Source: Nelumbo lutea (Eukaryota; Streptophyta; Magnoliopsida; Proteales; Nelumbonaceae). Taken from it: a stretch of 64,000 nt of DNA. This document shows, piece by piece, positions 21,458 through 32,400 of the stretch (positions within the stretch are counted from its first letter, which is position 1; the number at the start of each line of letters is the position of its first letter). Below the pieces are notes generated by a model, which was not told where the DNA came from, did not search any database, and saw only the letters and a program-made list of their open reading frames with translations. A program made the translations under genes and the position numbers. The stretch covers positions 45,416,222 to 45,480,221 of the forward strand of contig JAKGHH010000002.1 of assembly GCA_022828595.1 (NCBI GenBank), read 5' to 3'.

Positions 21458-23606
21458 CTACTTCGGAGGCTCATCGCCTTTGCTCGAGACCTCCTCAGGG
21501 GCATCAGCCGGATCGGTGGCCTCTGCATCATCATCGGTGCCTTCATCCTTGGAGTCTGGATCATCCGCTGACTTACGCACCATGTCATCAGTGATCCGCG
21601 AAGTGGTGATGGCACTCGTATCAAGACCGGGGTAGGTGTGTCTGATTAACCACCGGCTGAGCTTGAAGCCCTTACGGTAGGCCTCGGTCATCACGTCGTC
21701 AAACTTTGGAGACTTGACGTAATCAAGGGCAGCCTGGACCTTTGCCTCCTGGAGGGCATCTTCGAAGATCCCGGTCTTCTCTTTGATGTCGTCTCTGAGG
21801 TACTCCACCTCATGCTCCAACTTCCCCTTTACTTCCTTGAGTCCTTGCACCTCGAGCTTCAGAGCATCCCGATCTGCCTTGAGGCTGTCCACCTCGAGCC
21901 TCAAGGCCTCTTGACCAGCCTTGAACCCATTCACCTCGGCCCTCAATCTATCCTTATCTTGGGCCAGCTCGCTTTTCTCCGCCAGCAATACCTCGATGAA
22001 GCTCTTCTGAGCTGAAGCATCACTCTGCAAGCGGTGAGTCTGACCACGAGCTGCCCTCAGCTCGGTGTGGGTTGTGCGGGATGACTCCTCAGCTACCAGA
22101 GCCCGTTTCAAGTGCCGATCGGGCTGAAGGGTCAAGGCGCGCACAGCTAAGTTCACCTACAAAAAGGAGAACGGTCAAAAAAAAAGAGAGAGAGGAAGGG
22201 GAAGGGAAAAAGAAAGAGAATCTTTCGCAAGGAACTCACCACCATAGTGTGAGTAGCAATTCGGGCACCAAGCTGACCAGGGGTGAGGTCAGCCCAGTCT
22301 GTAACCTCCTCTGGGTATGCAGCCTCCTTACTCTTCTGGAGGCTACACACGGGGTTCAGGATGCTTGGACTCTCCTCCTGACTCCCCGAGCTAGATATTG
22401 CCATCTCTGTTGCATGGGTGGACTCCTCGAAAGCTTCAATAGCGACATCAGCAGGATGAGATTCGGCTGTGGCCTCAGCAGGGCGAGTGTTAGCGGTAAC
22501 TTCAGTGTCACCCCCGGCAACAGCCTCGACAGGCTTAGTAGTGGCTTCTGCCGCCACCTTGGGCTCCTGAGGCACAATGTCTTCCTCCAAGTTGATCACC
22601 GGGGGAACGTCGAGGAGCTCGGGCTCCGAAGCCGGGACCTGTGGAGGCTAGGCCTTAGTGTGAGTCTGTAGAGATTCGACGTGCGCCTTCTTGGCTACGT
22701 GTTTCTTCCTCTTCATCTGGTGGAAGAGCCTCTGACTTTCTATCTTCTCCGCCTCCATGGGACCTGCAGCGAAGCTCGACGTTAGTAACTCTGAAGTGAG
22801 TATCTAAACGAAAAAGCCAAAGTAAAGACAAACCTACTCAGGCTCAAGCCGGCCTGGATGAGCTTCTCCTCGGCTGTGAAATCCTTGTAGTTCATCCCAA
22901 GCTGAGCCCACGACTGTAGTGACTTCTTGGTCTTTCTATCAAGGATAACACCGGGGTCTTGAACGGCCACCCTTTAGTCAGTAGGGAAAGGCCACCCCAT
23001 GCTGCTTCGAACTACAAAGTAGTCTCACTTCTAGGCCGGGACTTTACTTGGGAGCTTGTGCATTAATTTAAAGCCCGGGCGGGGAGACAGGTAGTAGGTC
23101 CGCCTTTGCTCGGGAAAAATGCCCGAAGCGCTCTTCTTTATTGACAAGATAGTACAAAGAATATCTAAGTCTATAGGGAAGGTGTGGTCAGAACAGAGGG
23201 AAATGGTCCCGACCATGTTACGTATAGAATTCGGGTGGAGTTGGTCCAAGGTAATGTTGAAGCGCCCCAGCACCTCAACAATTAGGGGGTGAAGCGGGAG
23301 ACGGAGTCCGGCGACCAGTTGCTCCCTGAAGATCACGATCTCATCAGGATCGTGCTCCCATGGGAAATTGCCGGTAGGAAGGCTGTAAGAATACTCCCTA
23401 AGGAGGTGAAACCTCTGGATGAGATCCTAAAGTCTCTCTAGAGTCATAGTGGAAGGGTCGAACTGATCTGGCAACCGACCTCAATGGGAAGTGGATGCCA
23501 GATGGCCCGAAGCCACCCGTACCTCAGACGACTGGGTGACAGAAGGGGCACCCTGAGCCAAGCTACCCACCTCGGGCTTGTCTATGAGACTGTCTACACT
23601 AGACAT
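21458..23606 (-). pseudogene. Antisense spliced gene of copy B (PF04195-like plus coiled coil)
   Basis: The ATG (complement of 23604-23606) gives MSSVDSLIDKPEVGSLAQ. The PF04195-like domain follows: GNFPWEHDPDEIVIFREQL, LRLPLHPLIVEVLGRFN, LHPNSIRNMVGTISLC, YYLSPRPGFKLMHKLPSK. Intron 1 runs from GTAGGT (about 22834) to CTGCAG (about 22765). Exon 2 is Ala/Glu/Pro-rich. Intron 2 runs from GTGAGT (about 22235) to TGTAG (about 22157). Exon 3 (22156-21458) is a Leu/Lys/Glu heptad coiled coil, then DYVKSPKFDDVMTEAYRKGF, LSRWLIRHTYPGLDTSAIT and an acidic tail. A TGA at 23481-23483 (CGA in copy C) and a further stop near 23430 break exon 1. No enzyme motif is seen and the function is unknown. Confidence 0.8.
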
Positions 23607-23786
23607 GAAAGCACATAAAAGAAAAGAAAGTTTGGAAAAGGAAAGGAAGCTCGGGGACTCACCGTAAAAGACGCAACCGAACTGAGGAAATGACTGAACT
23701 GGAAGACCCGAGCCGGGAACCTCAGACGCGAGCTCAACACAGACACTGAAGACTTTGTGACGGAGAAAATGACCTGGGTCCCCCAC

Positions 23787-23794
23787 TATTTATA
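23787..23794 (-). promoter_or_regulatory. TATA box of the copy B antisense gene
   Basis: The - strand reads GGTTATAAATAGTGG, about 180 bp upstream of the antisense ATG. Copy C has a CATAAATAGGGG in the corresponding place and copy A a TATAAATAAG. Conservation of a TATA in all three supports a real antisense promoter inside the element. Confidence 0.65.
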
Positions 23795-24085
23795 ACCGTT
23801 GTACCCGGGCATTGACGGTTGAGATTGAGATGATCCTACGGCTCTCAAAGAAACCGGCTATGGGCTTCTTGAGGTGAAATCAGTGTAGCGCGTTTTTTGG
23901 CGTCCGCAAAGCCCAAATCGTGTGACGTACGCGCGTAAGACAAACGCAGCCCGGGTTTCTTTTGATTGAGTTGGGCACTGGACCAGTCTGGCCTGGCGAA
24001 TCGCCTAATAGAGTGGCATGAGTAACGAAGCCAAATCCACCCGGTGTGTCATGAACTCCCCGCACTGGGTCAGTACCCCCAACAC

Positions 24086-24100
24086 AGGGAGTGGGGGGCA
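24086..24100 (+). promoter_or_regulatory. Polypurine tract of copy B
   Basis: AGGGAGTGGGGGGCA lies just before the 3' LTR and is the expected plus-strand primer. Copy C has the complementary TGCCCCCCACTCCCT beside its 3' LTR. Confidence 0.85.
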
Positions 24101-24102
24101 AT

Positions 24103-24997
24103 TGATGGAGGGTGGTTTGGTCCGACCTCATAGCACGGGGACATGTGGGTGTGGCCTTGCTTAAGCTGTGACTCAGCGTGACAGCACAACAAGCGTAGCC
24201 GCAACTCGATGGGAAGGGCTCACTGAGTTTAATCTGGCAACTCGGCGGGTTAGGCTTCTCGCCGACAGTCGTCTGGCTTGCACCTTCTTCCCAAGGCTGA
24301 GGCTCTCTGAGCTACCTCCGAGCTCGGGGCCCCCTGACTTTTCCTAATGTTCGAGCCTCTCCTAGTGGGCTCTAAGCCATCCCCAAAGAGGAACACCCCG
24401 ATCTGCCTCTAGACACCTTAGGTCAACGCCGCTGGTGTAGCTCGCCACAAGCAGCTCAGCAGAGCCTGCCACAAGCAACTCGCCGCTTGCAGGGTAGCTT
24501 GGTAACTCACAGAAGAGCAGTTCGGTCTATCACAGAAAGATCTCCTGCCTGACAACTGTGTCTGACAAGCCTGGAGACTACGACCATGCCTTTTTTTAGA
24601 CGGTGTCATGCCCGCCACCTCTGGAAGATGTCCTACATCTGACAAGTGCGTACCCTGCAGCAATGGTCCCGCACGTGCCACCTTAGCCCTGGCTGTGACG
24701 ACTGCGGCAGGACAACAGTGGCGGTTATACCTGCCCTGACAGAGGCAGGTGAGCCTGATTTGGCAGAGTTCTGTTATAAGTAGTCCCAATCCTAAAGGGC
24801 ATGTGATCTTTCTACACCCGCGTTATCTGCACTCTTAGCCCCCTTTACTCTTCTTGCATTTTCCACAGAGCTCTAACTTAAGCGTTGGAGTGTTCCCGCC
24901 GGGAAAGTCCCATGGGAATTCCTCATCTTCTCCATCTCAGGTACTACATAGGAGCCGCACAACCACCAGCTAGGAGTGACCGGATCGCATATCATCA
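24103..24997 (+). repeat. 3' LTR of copy B (895 bp)
   Basis: It starts TGATGGAGGGTGGTTTGG and ends ATATCATCA, immediately followed by GAAGA. It is longer than the 5' LTR mainly through a local duplication near 24440-24485. Confidence 0.95.
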
Positions 24998-25002
24998 GAA
25001 GA

Positions 25003-25340
25003 CAACCAAGAGCTCGACTTCATCGTGCCTTATTCCCCACCTTCTACCTGTCATGCCTTCCCCTCACAAATTCTTAACCCATTTCAGCAAGCGTCGTTGT
25101 TGCCATCGTCGTTATTGTTTCCACCACGGACTTAAGGAAATCTCGTCAGGTATAGCAACTGAAAGATCAGTAGATGTTCAGGTAGAGCGAGTTCTAGAAG
25201 ATCACTGGATCGATTAGCTGAGGAGATTTGTTCGTGTTCTTTGTCATCGCTGGTCGGAAGTTGCAGCGGTAGTAAGAGTTTTTCATCTTTGTGGACGGCG
25301 ACGGATAACGAAAGGTCAAAATTGACATTTTACCATTTAT
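25003..25340 (+). pseudogene. Possible gene start split by element B
   Basis: If B and one GAAGA copy are removed, the ATG at 14235 reads into this sequence: MEDNQELDFIVPYSPPSTC, then Pro/Ser/Leu-rich residues, to TAA at 25131-25133. A TATA about 100 bp upstream and an ACCATGG context support a real start. A Ser-rich frame continues from about 25165 to 25350, so a frameshift or a splice site (CAG/GTATAG at 25147-25154) may lie between. I do not recognise the product. The ORF is short, and chance cannot be excluded. Confidence 0.4.
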
Positions 25341-25590
25341 TTAAGATAAAGATGGTTTACAGTTAAATATTAAAAATAGAGTTAGTCAATTAACTAAATA
25401 TTAGATATAGTTTTAGAAATTTAACTTTTTTAGAGAGAAATGAGGAAATATTATAATAAATGGAATCTTTTTTTTTAGCTCATCATTTTGTACATCCATT
25501 AAAAGCATTCCATTAATAATGTTGTGTGAATTATTTTTCTTCTTTAAGAGGATGGCCCTTGAAAAGAATTATCTTTCTTCTTTCTTCTTT
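25341..25590. other. AT-rich gap
   Basis: AT-rich sequence with poly-T runs. No gene and no clear repeat ends are seen. Confidence 0.4.
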
Positions 25591-25595
25591 AAGGA

Positions 25596-26240
25596 GGGAT
25601 TAGTGATAAATACCTCCCTAAACCTTCATTAACTTTCATTTTGCAACATGACCGTTAAGTCTTGGAATGCATTAAATTACCAAAATGTCCACCTAAATTT
25701 CCTTGTTTTTTTTTTCTTGCCCTTTTCTCTTAAACTCTAATAAGTTTTTTTTTTTTTCTTTCTTTCTAATTCTTGATTCATTTCACTCACATGAATGTCT
25801 TTCTTCATCTTAAAATATAAAAAATATTCACTTCTTAGTCCTTTCTCCAATAAACCAGGAAATTAAAACCAAATGAAATCATAAATGTATATCTATCAAA
25901 AAGAGTTGAGTAGTTTAGAGATTTAAAATTTTGGTTTTTTTCAGTCCACCCCATAAAACTTTAGTACAATTTATACATATGAAGCAGTGAGAAGTAGGGG
26001 AATGAATCAAAATTCAATGGGGTAGTGAATCATAGGTGAAGGTGTTGATACAGAAAAATAACAAAGGTCTATGAGGTGGACTGAACTCTAAATTTCTCTA
26101 TAAGTTTTTAAATAGCTAAATGAGAATTTTTTCAAAGCTAGCCAATTGAACTCTAAAAGAAGGGTATTCATCGCAAAATGAAAGTTTTGGGAGGTCTTTT
26201 TTCGCAAATGAAAGTTCAGGGGTATTATTATTGACCCTAT
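25596..26240. mobile_element. Decayed TIR element related to the next one
   Basis: The left end carries GGGATTAGTGATAAATACCT followed by CCCTAAACCTTCATTAAC and CTTTCATTTTGC. The right end carries the mirrored GCAAATGAAAGTTCAGGGGT and GGGAGGTC blocks. These resemble the subterminal blocks (ACCTCCC, GAAAGTT) of the element at 26274-27059. I could not fix a target duplication. Confidence 0.5.
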
Positions 26241-26273
26241 CAGTATCTTTGTAATTTACCCTATTTTATTTAA

Positions 26274-27059
26274 GGGTAAATTATTGAAACCTCCCTTAAA
26301 GTTTCTAATAGTTACTGAAACCTCCCTGAAGTTTGGTCATTGCAATCAACTCCCCTGAACTTTTTGACATAGTTACAAGTAGATCTCCTCTGTTAGAATC
26401 ATCAATCAAGATGTACAAAAATGTCTAAAATACCCATGCAATTACAATTGAGGTTGGTTTTTTTGGGAAATAAAACAAGACAAACTTTATGAACAATAAA
26501 AAAGGGAGTTTGGAGTTGTAACTTTACCTTTGAGCAATTGATATGAAGGGCAAATTTGGAAAATAAATCAATTTTTGGAAGGGTTTAGGCAAGGTTCAAA
26601 ATTTTGATATGTATTGGGTTGTATAGGCTGATACATATCATATTGGGGGCTTCCTCATATGCCCCTACAGGGTGTTTCGGGGTTTAACCTAGCTTAGGGA
26701 GTAGACAAGCCTTAAGCCAACCCCTCTAAACTAAGTTTAAAAAAAACTAAAAAAAGGGAGAAAAGAGTCTCGATACAGGTCGATACGTCCCTACCAGTGT
26801 ATTTGCCGTATCGATATTTTGAACATTGGGTTTAGGGTAGCAATTGATATGAAAAGAATTTGGAAAATAACCATTTTGGTCAAAAGTAACTACATGGGTA
26901 TTTTGGACATTTTAATGACCCGTTTTAGAGGATTATAGGAGACACGGTCTACTTGCAACTTATTTAGAAAATTCAGAGGAGGTTATTGCAATTAGCAAAC
27001 TTCAGGGGAGGTCTCAGAAAAAGTAAGAAAGTTCAGGGGAGGTTTTAGCAACTTACCCC
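26274..27059. mobile_element. Non-autonomous TIR transposon, 786 bp, TSD TTATTTAA
   Basis: Imperfect terminal inverted repeats of about 35 bp begin GGGTAAATTATTGAAACC on the left and, complemented, GGGGTAAGTTGCTAAAACC on the right. The perfect 8-bp duplication TTATTTAA lies at 26266-26273 and 27060-27067. Subterminal CTCCCCTGAACTTT and TTCAGGGGAGG blocks repeat on both sides. There is no transposase, so it depended on a partner. The 8-bp duplication fits hAT, while the long TIR is also seen in Mutator-type MITEs. Confidence 0.8.
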
Positions 27060-27067
27060 TTATTTAA

Positions 27068-28214
27068 TAATATAATATTTTGATCGTTTCGGCATTTCTA
27101 ATTTATTAATTAACCCTAATTCAATATCCGATTGCAACCCAAATCTAATTCGAATCCCGTTTATTACCGGGCAATTAAGACTCGATATATAAATAAATCA
27201 AATCTTATTTCCTGCACTGTTTCGATCCGATCCGTTTACAGCCCTATCGGCTACCGCGATCCTTGAATGCAATCTTTCTATTTTCGATGCAGCTTTTTCT
27301 ATCAACATTTAAGAGTACTCCAATCAAATGGTTCCGAACATGATCTCCAGCTCCAGGAATTGAACTTCTCTCTATTCCATAACTTCCCACGAACTGTTAA
27401 GAAAACGTTGCATGTCAAGCGACTCATTTCTTGATGAATTCGAGCTTTTCTAGGCAATGGCTCGAGGCCGAACATGTGCGAGTGGTTCTCTTTATTCCAA
27501 GATCACACTCGAAAGCTTCATTTTTTCATTTATCTTGTTTAACTTACTTCTCCTCTCCTACATTCTGGAGGGAAGCGAAGAAAGACAGATTATTCTCTAC
27601 GTCTAGGGTTTCTGGTTTCATCCTTTCTTGGATATTTGATCTCTCTCTCTCTCTCCGCCATCATATTCTTGTTGAGATGTTTGATTAGACAAAGTTTTAA
27701 ATTGGATCTGGTTTTCTGTATTTCAATCAATTCTCTCGTCAATGGGAGTATCTTCTTTCGGGACGATAGTGTGATCTGAACTGAGGTAATATTATTTCTT
27801 TGTTTCAATGGCTTATTGATTTTGATTTGCATTTTATTTATTTTGAATTTATAGCTTTTAATTGCTAGTTTATTCGACAGTTAGTATAGAATTGTTACAT
27901 AACGAATGAATGGATGCCTTTCCAATTTACATATGGGTTCTCTTTTGGAAGTTTCTGACCCAATAACGTGGAGGTCATCGTGTGGTTTTCTTTTGTTGGC
28001 TTCTTGAATTTATTTCTCATATTTTTCCTTTTTTTTATAGCATGGAAGCTAACTTAGTCTAACTAGTAATGGTTTCTTTCGTGTTTTAATTTACTCATTA
28101 TTCTTAACAAGGTAATCAATTCAACTTACAAATCTCCTACGGTTTCTTTAGTGTCTCCATCATATTTATCTTATTTTTAACAGAAATTCTAAACTTGAAA
28201 GGAAGTCAACTGAA
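27068..28214. other. MITE remnant and possible untranslated leader; no confident gene
   Basis: From 27090 to 27245, sequences such as CCGATTGCAACCC and CCGATCCGTTTACAGCCC are hAT MITE debris. From 27280 to 27790 the DNA is less repetitive. It has a TCTAGGGTTTCTGG (telo-box core) at about 27602, a (CT)n at about 27641 and a possible donor GAG/GTAATA at about 27785, together resembling a plant 5' leader. No following coding exon is visible before the LINE array, so a gene is not called. Confidence 0.4.
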
Positions 28215-29610
28215 ATTTCATTAAGAAGAATACATGAGATGATATACAATAGCGAAACAACAAACAACCACAATGATATATAGGAAGAGATATATCACTA
28301 TAAAGAAATTCCAAATAAGGACTAGATTTGGATAGGCCCTTTGCATATGTGCTTTGTTCTCTAGGCATCCATTACAAGTTTATAACCATAGAATTCAGAA
28401 TATCACTGGCTTCAATTTCATAATGTGCTGGTCTCTAAGGGTCACCTTCTTCCTCACTTGACCATTTGGTAGTGTTTGCATAGTCTCCTCTAATGCTTAG
28501 ATGTCAGATGCCCAAATTTCTAACAATGCGTTTACTAGTTAGAGCAAACAGGATTTTAGATATTGTAGAGTTGACAATCCCAATTGGTCCACTAAAACCC
28601 AATAGGTGCTACCTTCCCAACTTCTAATTACTCCTTCAATTCCAACAACACTTCTATCAAAATTAAGAATCATCACCTCTTCCTCCATGTTACTTGGGAC
28701 CCAAGGGAGAGTCAAGGGCATAGGAGAGGAGAATACCAAGTTCACAACATTTTTATACAACTCATTAACAGAGATACCCTCAAAAGACTTTGAGTTGGTA
28801 ACCCACAAAAAGCATTTGCGAGTAATGTGAGAAATCAAGTCCTCGTAAGATTTGTCCATATTTTCAAATATCTGGTATTTCTTTCTTCCCACAATCATCA
28901 TATCACAAGAACATTGACTAACTGTTTGCCAAAATGATATTACCTCTTTTGCTAAGTCCTTTGCCTTGTCATTGTCGGAAGAAGTTTGCAATAAGCTCAA
29001 GAATAGCCTAACTATACCCAATTAGGTTGAGGAAATGGTGTGAACTTTTCCTAGTTTACTGACAATGGAGAAAGAGGTAATCCACAAATTTCCCATCACT
29101 AAAACATAAATTGTAAGTCCATGGAAAAGAAATTACCTACCTTTGTTCTTCTTTTGGATAAAGTCACAAGTGTTTATTCTCTTCATGCTTGCATTTTGTG
29201 TCTCCAAGATGGGGGAATCATCTGGGCATCTTCTCCCTGATTGATCTGAAAATAGGATAGTTTGGTATCATTTCTTAAGCTTGATTAGTTGTAGTTGGGG
29301 TTCCCTTGAACATATTGATAACTTTCTCTCGCAATGGTAAAGGAGAGGCCTAAGGCCTTGGTAGGAGAGGAAAAGTCTATTGGAAAACAATAATAGCTCA
29401 TGTAGTGATGTGGGGGGAATGGGAAGAAAGCAGTAGCCACATATTCAATAATAAAGGTAAAATCTCTCAAAGACTTAGCTTCCCATATTTTTTCACCAAT
29501 GTAATTTGTGGCCTATTAATTCTAAGACTTCTAAAAGAATTTCTTTGAATGAACTACATGGAAATGTGTATAATTTTCTACTTCCCCTCTTAGAAATACT
29601 TGCTCCCGGG
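28215..29610. mobile_element. LINE composite 1: divergent L1 3' fragments
   Basis: On the - strand, 29021-28539 encodes a zf-RVT end and the RNase H start: DKAKDLAKEVISFW, KYQIFENM, SYEDLISHITRKCFLWV, then LPWVPSNMEEEVMILNFD and EGVIRSWEGS. On the + strand, about 29130-29600 encodes the homologous KTIIAHVVMWGEWEESS, HIFNNKGKISQR and ISLNELHGNVYNFL. The two halves therefore point away from each other. Stops break both. This is the first of three such composites. Confidence 0.75.
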
Positions 29611-30239
29611 AGGGGGGATGTAGACCTCAATAACGGTATCAATCAAGTTGGGAATTTCATTAATTTCAACATCTCTTTGGGGTCTTTTAATATGTGGGTT
29701 CTAGTTCTTCCCCATGTTCCCATCCCCCTCCCCAAACAAAGGCATTCTGTGAGTTTGATATATCTTAGTAGTCACCATATTGTCCATTGAAGATAAAAGA
29801 GTGATTATAATAATGGAGTGTTGTCACAGCAGTTGGAATGTGCAGCACCATTCCTTGATTGTAGAAACGAACTAAAGATATGCATATGGCCTACTTATAT
29901 GGCTAATCTTGTCTTCTACTACCACAATGTACTTACTAAGTTGAATATTGTTTTCTCGTTTTGCCACACAAGTAAGGGTACAATTGAGGTAGTTGATTTA
30001 GGATTTCAAGCCTAAGGTCAAGAGCAGTGTAGTCAAGCTCTAAACTCATTTGACCCTAGGGTCCTAAGCTGAATAAATCCTATAAGCAATTATTCAACAC
30101 ATTTCCTCTCATGTTGGATGATCACATAGATTAATTCACTTGGATTAGGTTGAATTCATCTTGATATGTAATACTTACAAACTAAAAGCAAATGAAAAAT
30201 CATTACATGACTTATACTTCATTCTTCCTATATATAAAT
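29611..30239. other. Spacer between LINE composites 1 and 2
   Basis: About 630 bp is present only here and absent between composites 2 and 3. Short + strand ORFs, for example 29818-30015, have no recognisable product. I see no terminal repeats. Confidence 0.4.
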
Positions 30240-31383
30240 ATATTATTAACTAAGGCACATGAGATGATGTACAGTACGAAGACAGAAACAAACAACCACA
30301 AAGCTACATAGGGAGAGATCTATCACACTAAAAAAACTCCATATGGGAACTAGATATGGCTAGGCTATTTGTAGTTGTGTTTTGTTCACTAGGAATCCAA
30401 TACAAGTTTATAACCATAGAATTCAAAATATCCTTAGCTTCAACAACACTTCTATCAAAATTAAGAATCACCACCTCCTCCTCCTAGTTACTTGGAACCC
30501 AAGAGAGAGTTAGGGGAATAGGAGAGGAGAATACCAAGTTCACAACCTTTCTATACATGTCATTAACAGAGATACCCTCAAAAGACTCTGAGTTGTTAAC
30601 CCACAAAAAGCATTTGTGAGTAATGTGAGAAATCAAGTGCTCATGAGATTTGGCCATTTTTTTAAATATTTGGTATTTCTTTCTTCCCACAACCATCATA
30701 TCACAAGAACATGACTAACTGTTTGCCAAAAGATATCACCTCTTTTGCTAAGTCCTTTGCCTTGTCATTGTCAGGAGAAGTTTGCAATCAGCTCAGGAAT
30801 AGCCTAACTATACCCAATTAGGTTGAGGAAATGGTGTATACTTTTCCTAAATTCCTGATAATGGAGAAGGAGGTGATCCACAGAATTCCCATCACTAAGA
30901 CATAAACTAGAAGTTTGTGGAAAAGAAATTGCTTGCCTTTGTTCTTCTTTTGGATAAAGTCACAAGTGTTTATTCTTTTTATGCTTGCATTTTGTGTCTC
31001 TAGGATGGAGAATCAATTGGGCATCTTCTCCCTCATTGATTTGAAACTATGATAGTTTGGTATCATTTCTTAAGCTTGATTGGTTATACTTTGGTTTCCC
31101 TTGAACATATTGATGACTTTCTTTTGCAATGGCAAGGGAGAGGCCCGAGGCCTTGGTAGGAGAGGAAAAGTCTATCGAAAAACAATAATAGCTCATAAAG
31201 TGATGTGGGGGGAATGGGAGGAAAACAATAGCCACATATTTAATAATAAGGGTAAAATCTCTCAAAGACGCAACTTCCTATAATTTTTCACTAATGTAAT
31301 TTATGGGCTATTAATTATGAGACTTTTAAAGGATTTTCTTTGAATGAACTACATAGAAATGTGTATAATTTTCTACTTCCCCT
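30240..31383. mobile_element. LINE composite 2: divergent L1 3' fragments
   Basis: This is a second copy of composite 1. The - strand half (30800-30440) has KKYQIFKKMAKSHEHLIS and ISVNDMYRKVVNLVF. The + strand half (about 30950-31380) has ILMTFFCNGKGEARGLGRRG and MWGEWEENNSHIFNNK. The outer left edge (CATGAGATGATGTACAGTA) matches that of composite 1 (28232). It ends at the same TTCTACTTCCCCTC block where composite 3 begins. Confidence 0.75.
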
Positions 31384-32400
31384 CAGAGTCTTCAATTCCA
31401 GCAACACTCACATTACCAACAACACTTCTATCAATATTAAGAATCATCATCTCTTCCTCCAAGTTACTTGGGACCCAAGGGAGAGTTAGGGGCATAGAAG
31501 AGGAGAATACCAAATTCACAACCTTTGTATTCATCTCATTAACAAAGATACCCTCAAAAGATTCTAAGTTGGTAACCCACAAAAAACATTTATGATTAAT
31601 GTGAGAAATCAAGTCCTCATGAGATTTGGCCATATTTTCAAATATCTGGTATTGCTTTCCTCCTACAATCATCATATCACAATAACATAACTAACTGTTT
31701 GCCGAAAGATATTACCTCTTTTCCCAAGTCTTTTGCCATGTCATTGTTAAAAGAAGTTTGCAATCAGCTCAGGAATAACCTAACTATACCCAATTAGGTT
31801 GATGAAATGGTGCAAACTTTTCCTAGTTTCCTGACAATGGAGAAGGAGGTGATCTAAAGATTCCCCATCACTAAGACAAAAACTGGACGCCCGTGGAGAA
31901 CGAAATTACTTGCCTTTGTTCTTCTTTTGGATAAAGTCACAAGTGTTTATTCTCTTCACACTTGCATTTTGTGTCTCTAGGATGGGGAATTAATTGGGCA
32001 TCTTCTCCCTCATTGATCTAAAACTATGATAATTCGGTATCATTTCTTAAGCTTGATTGGTTGTAATTCGGTTTCTCTTAAACATATTGATGACTTTCTC
32101 TCACAATGCAAGGGAGAAGCCTGAGGCCTTGGTGGAAAGGAAAAGTCTATCAGAAAACAATGATAGCTCATGCAGCGATGTGGGGGGAATGGGAGGAAAG
32201 AAATAGCCACATATTTAATAATAAGGTTAAAATCTCTCAAAGACTTAACTTCCCATAATTTTTCACTAATGTAATTTATGGGCTATTAATTTTAGACTTT
32301 TAAAGGATTTTCTTTGAATGAACTACATAGAAATGTGTATAATTTTCTACTTCCCCTCTTAGTAATACTTGCTCCCAGGACATCTCCTTTAGATTGGAGT
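31384..32400. mobile_element. LINE composite 3, leading into a + strand RNase H
   Basis: The - strand half (31790-31384) has MMIVGGKQYQIFENM, SHEDLISHINHKCFLWV and LPWVPSNLEEEMMILN. The + strand half (31900-32400) repeats CTTTTGGATAAAGTCACAAG and the GGGGGGAATGGGAGG block. Unlike the other two, its + strand half continues into the RNase H domain at 32400-33810. This suggests composite 3 is nearest to the original LINE end. Confidence 0.75.

Larger units (their letters stand above)
14243..24997 (+). mobile_element. Complete Tat-lineage Ty3/gypsy retrotransposon, copy B (10,755 bp)
   Basis: The order is LTR, primer site, gag, protease, RT, RNase H, second (archaeal-type) RNase H, integrase, spacer, antisense gene, polypurine tract, LTR. 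The two RNase H domains, lack of a chromodomain and the antisense ORF place it in the Tat lineage. Both LTRs and the GAAGA duplication are intact, so it has not moved or recombined since insertion. By eye the first 185 LTR bases differ at about 15 sites, mostly transitions, so the insertion is old. Multiple stops and active-site changes show it is not autonomous. Confidence 0.95.

Noticed and set aside
1..25000. Reverse transcriptase regions as an endogenous pararetrovirus
   Set aside because: LTRs, TSDs, integrase and Tat domain order show LTR retrotransposons; no movement or coat protein motif is seen.
27431..27688. 85-codon ORF as a gene
   Set aside because: Composition is like an untranslated leader, with no homology recognised.
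29818..30015. Small + strand ORF (MLSQQLECAAPF...) as a gene
   Set aside because: No recognisable domain, no promoter or splice context, and it lies in the spacer of the LINE array.
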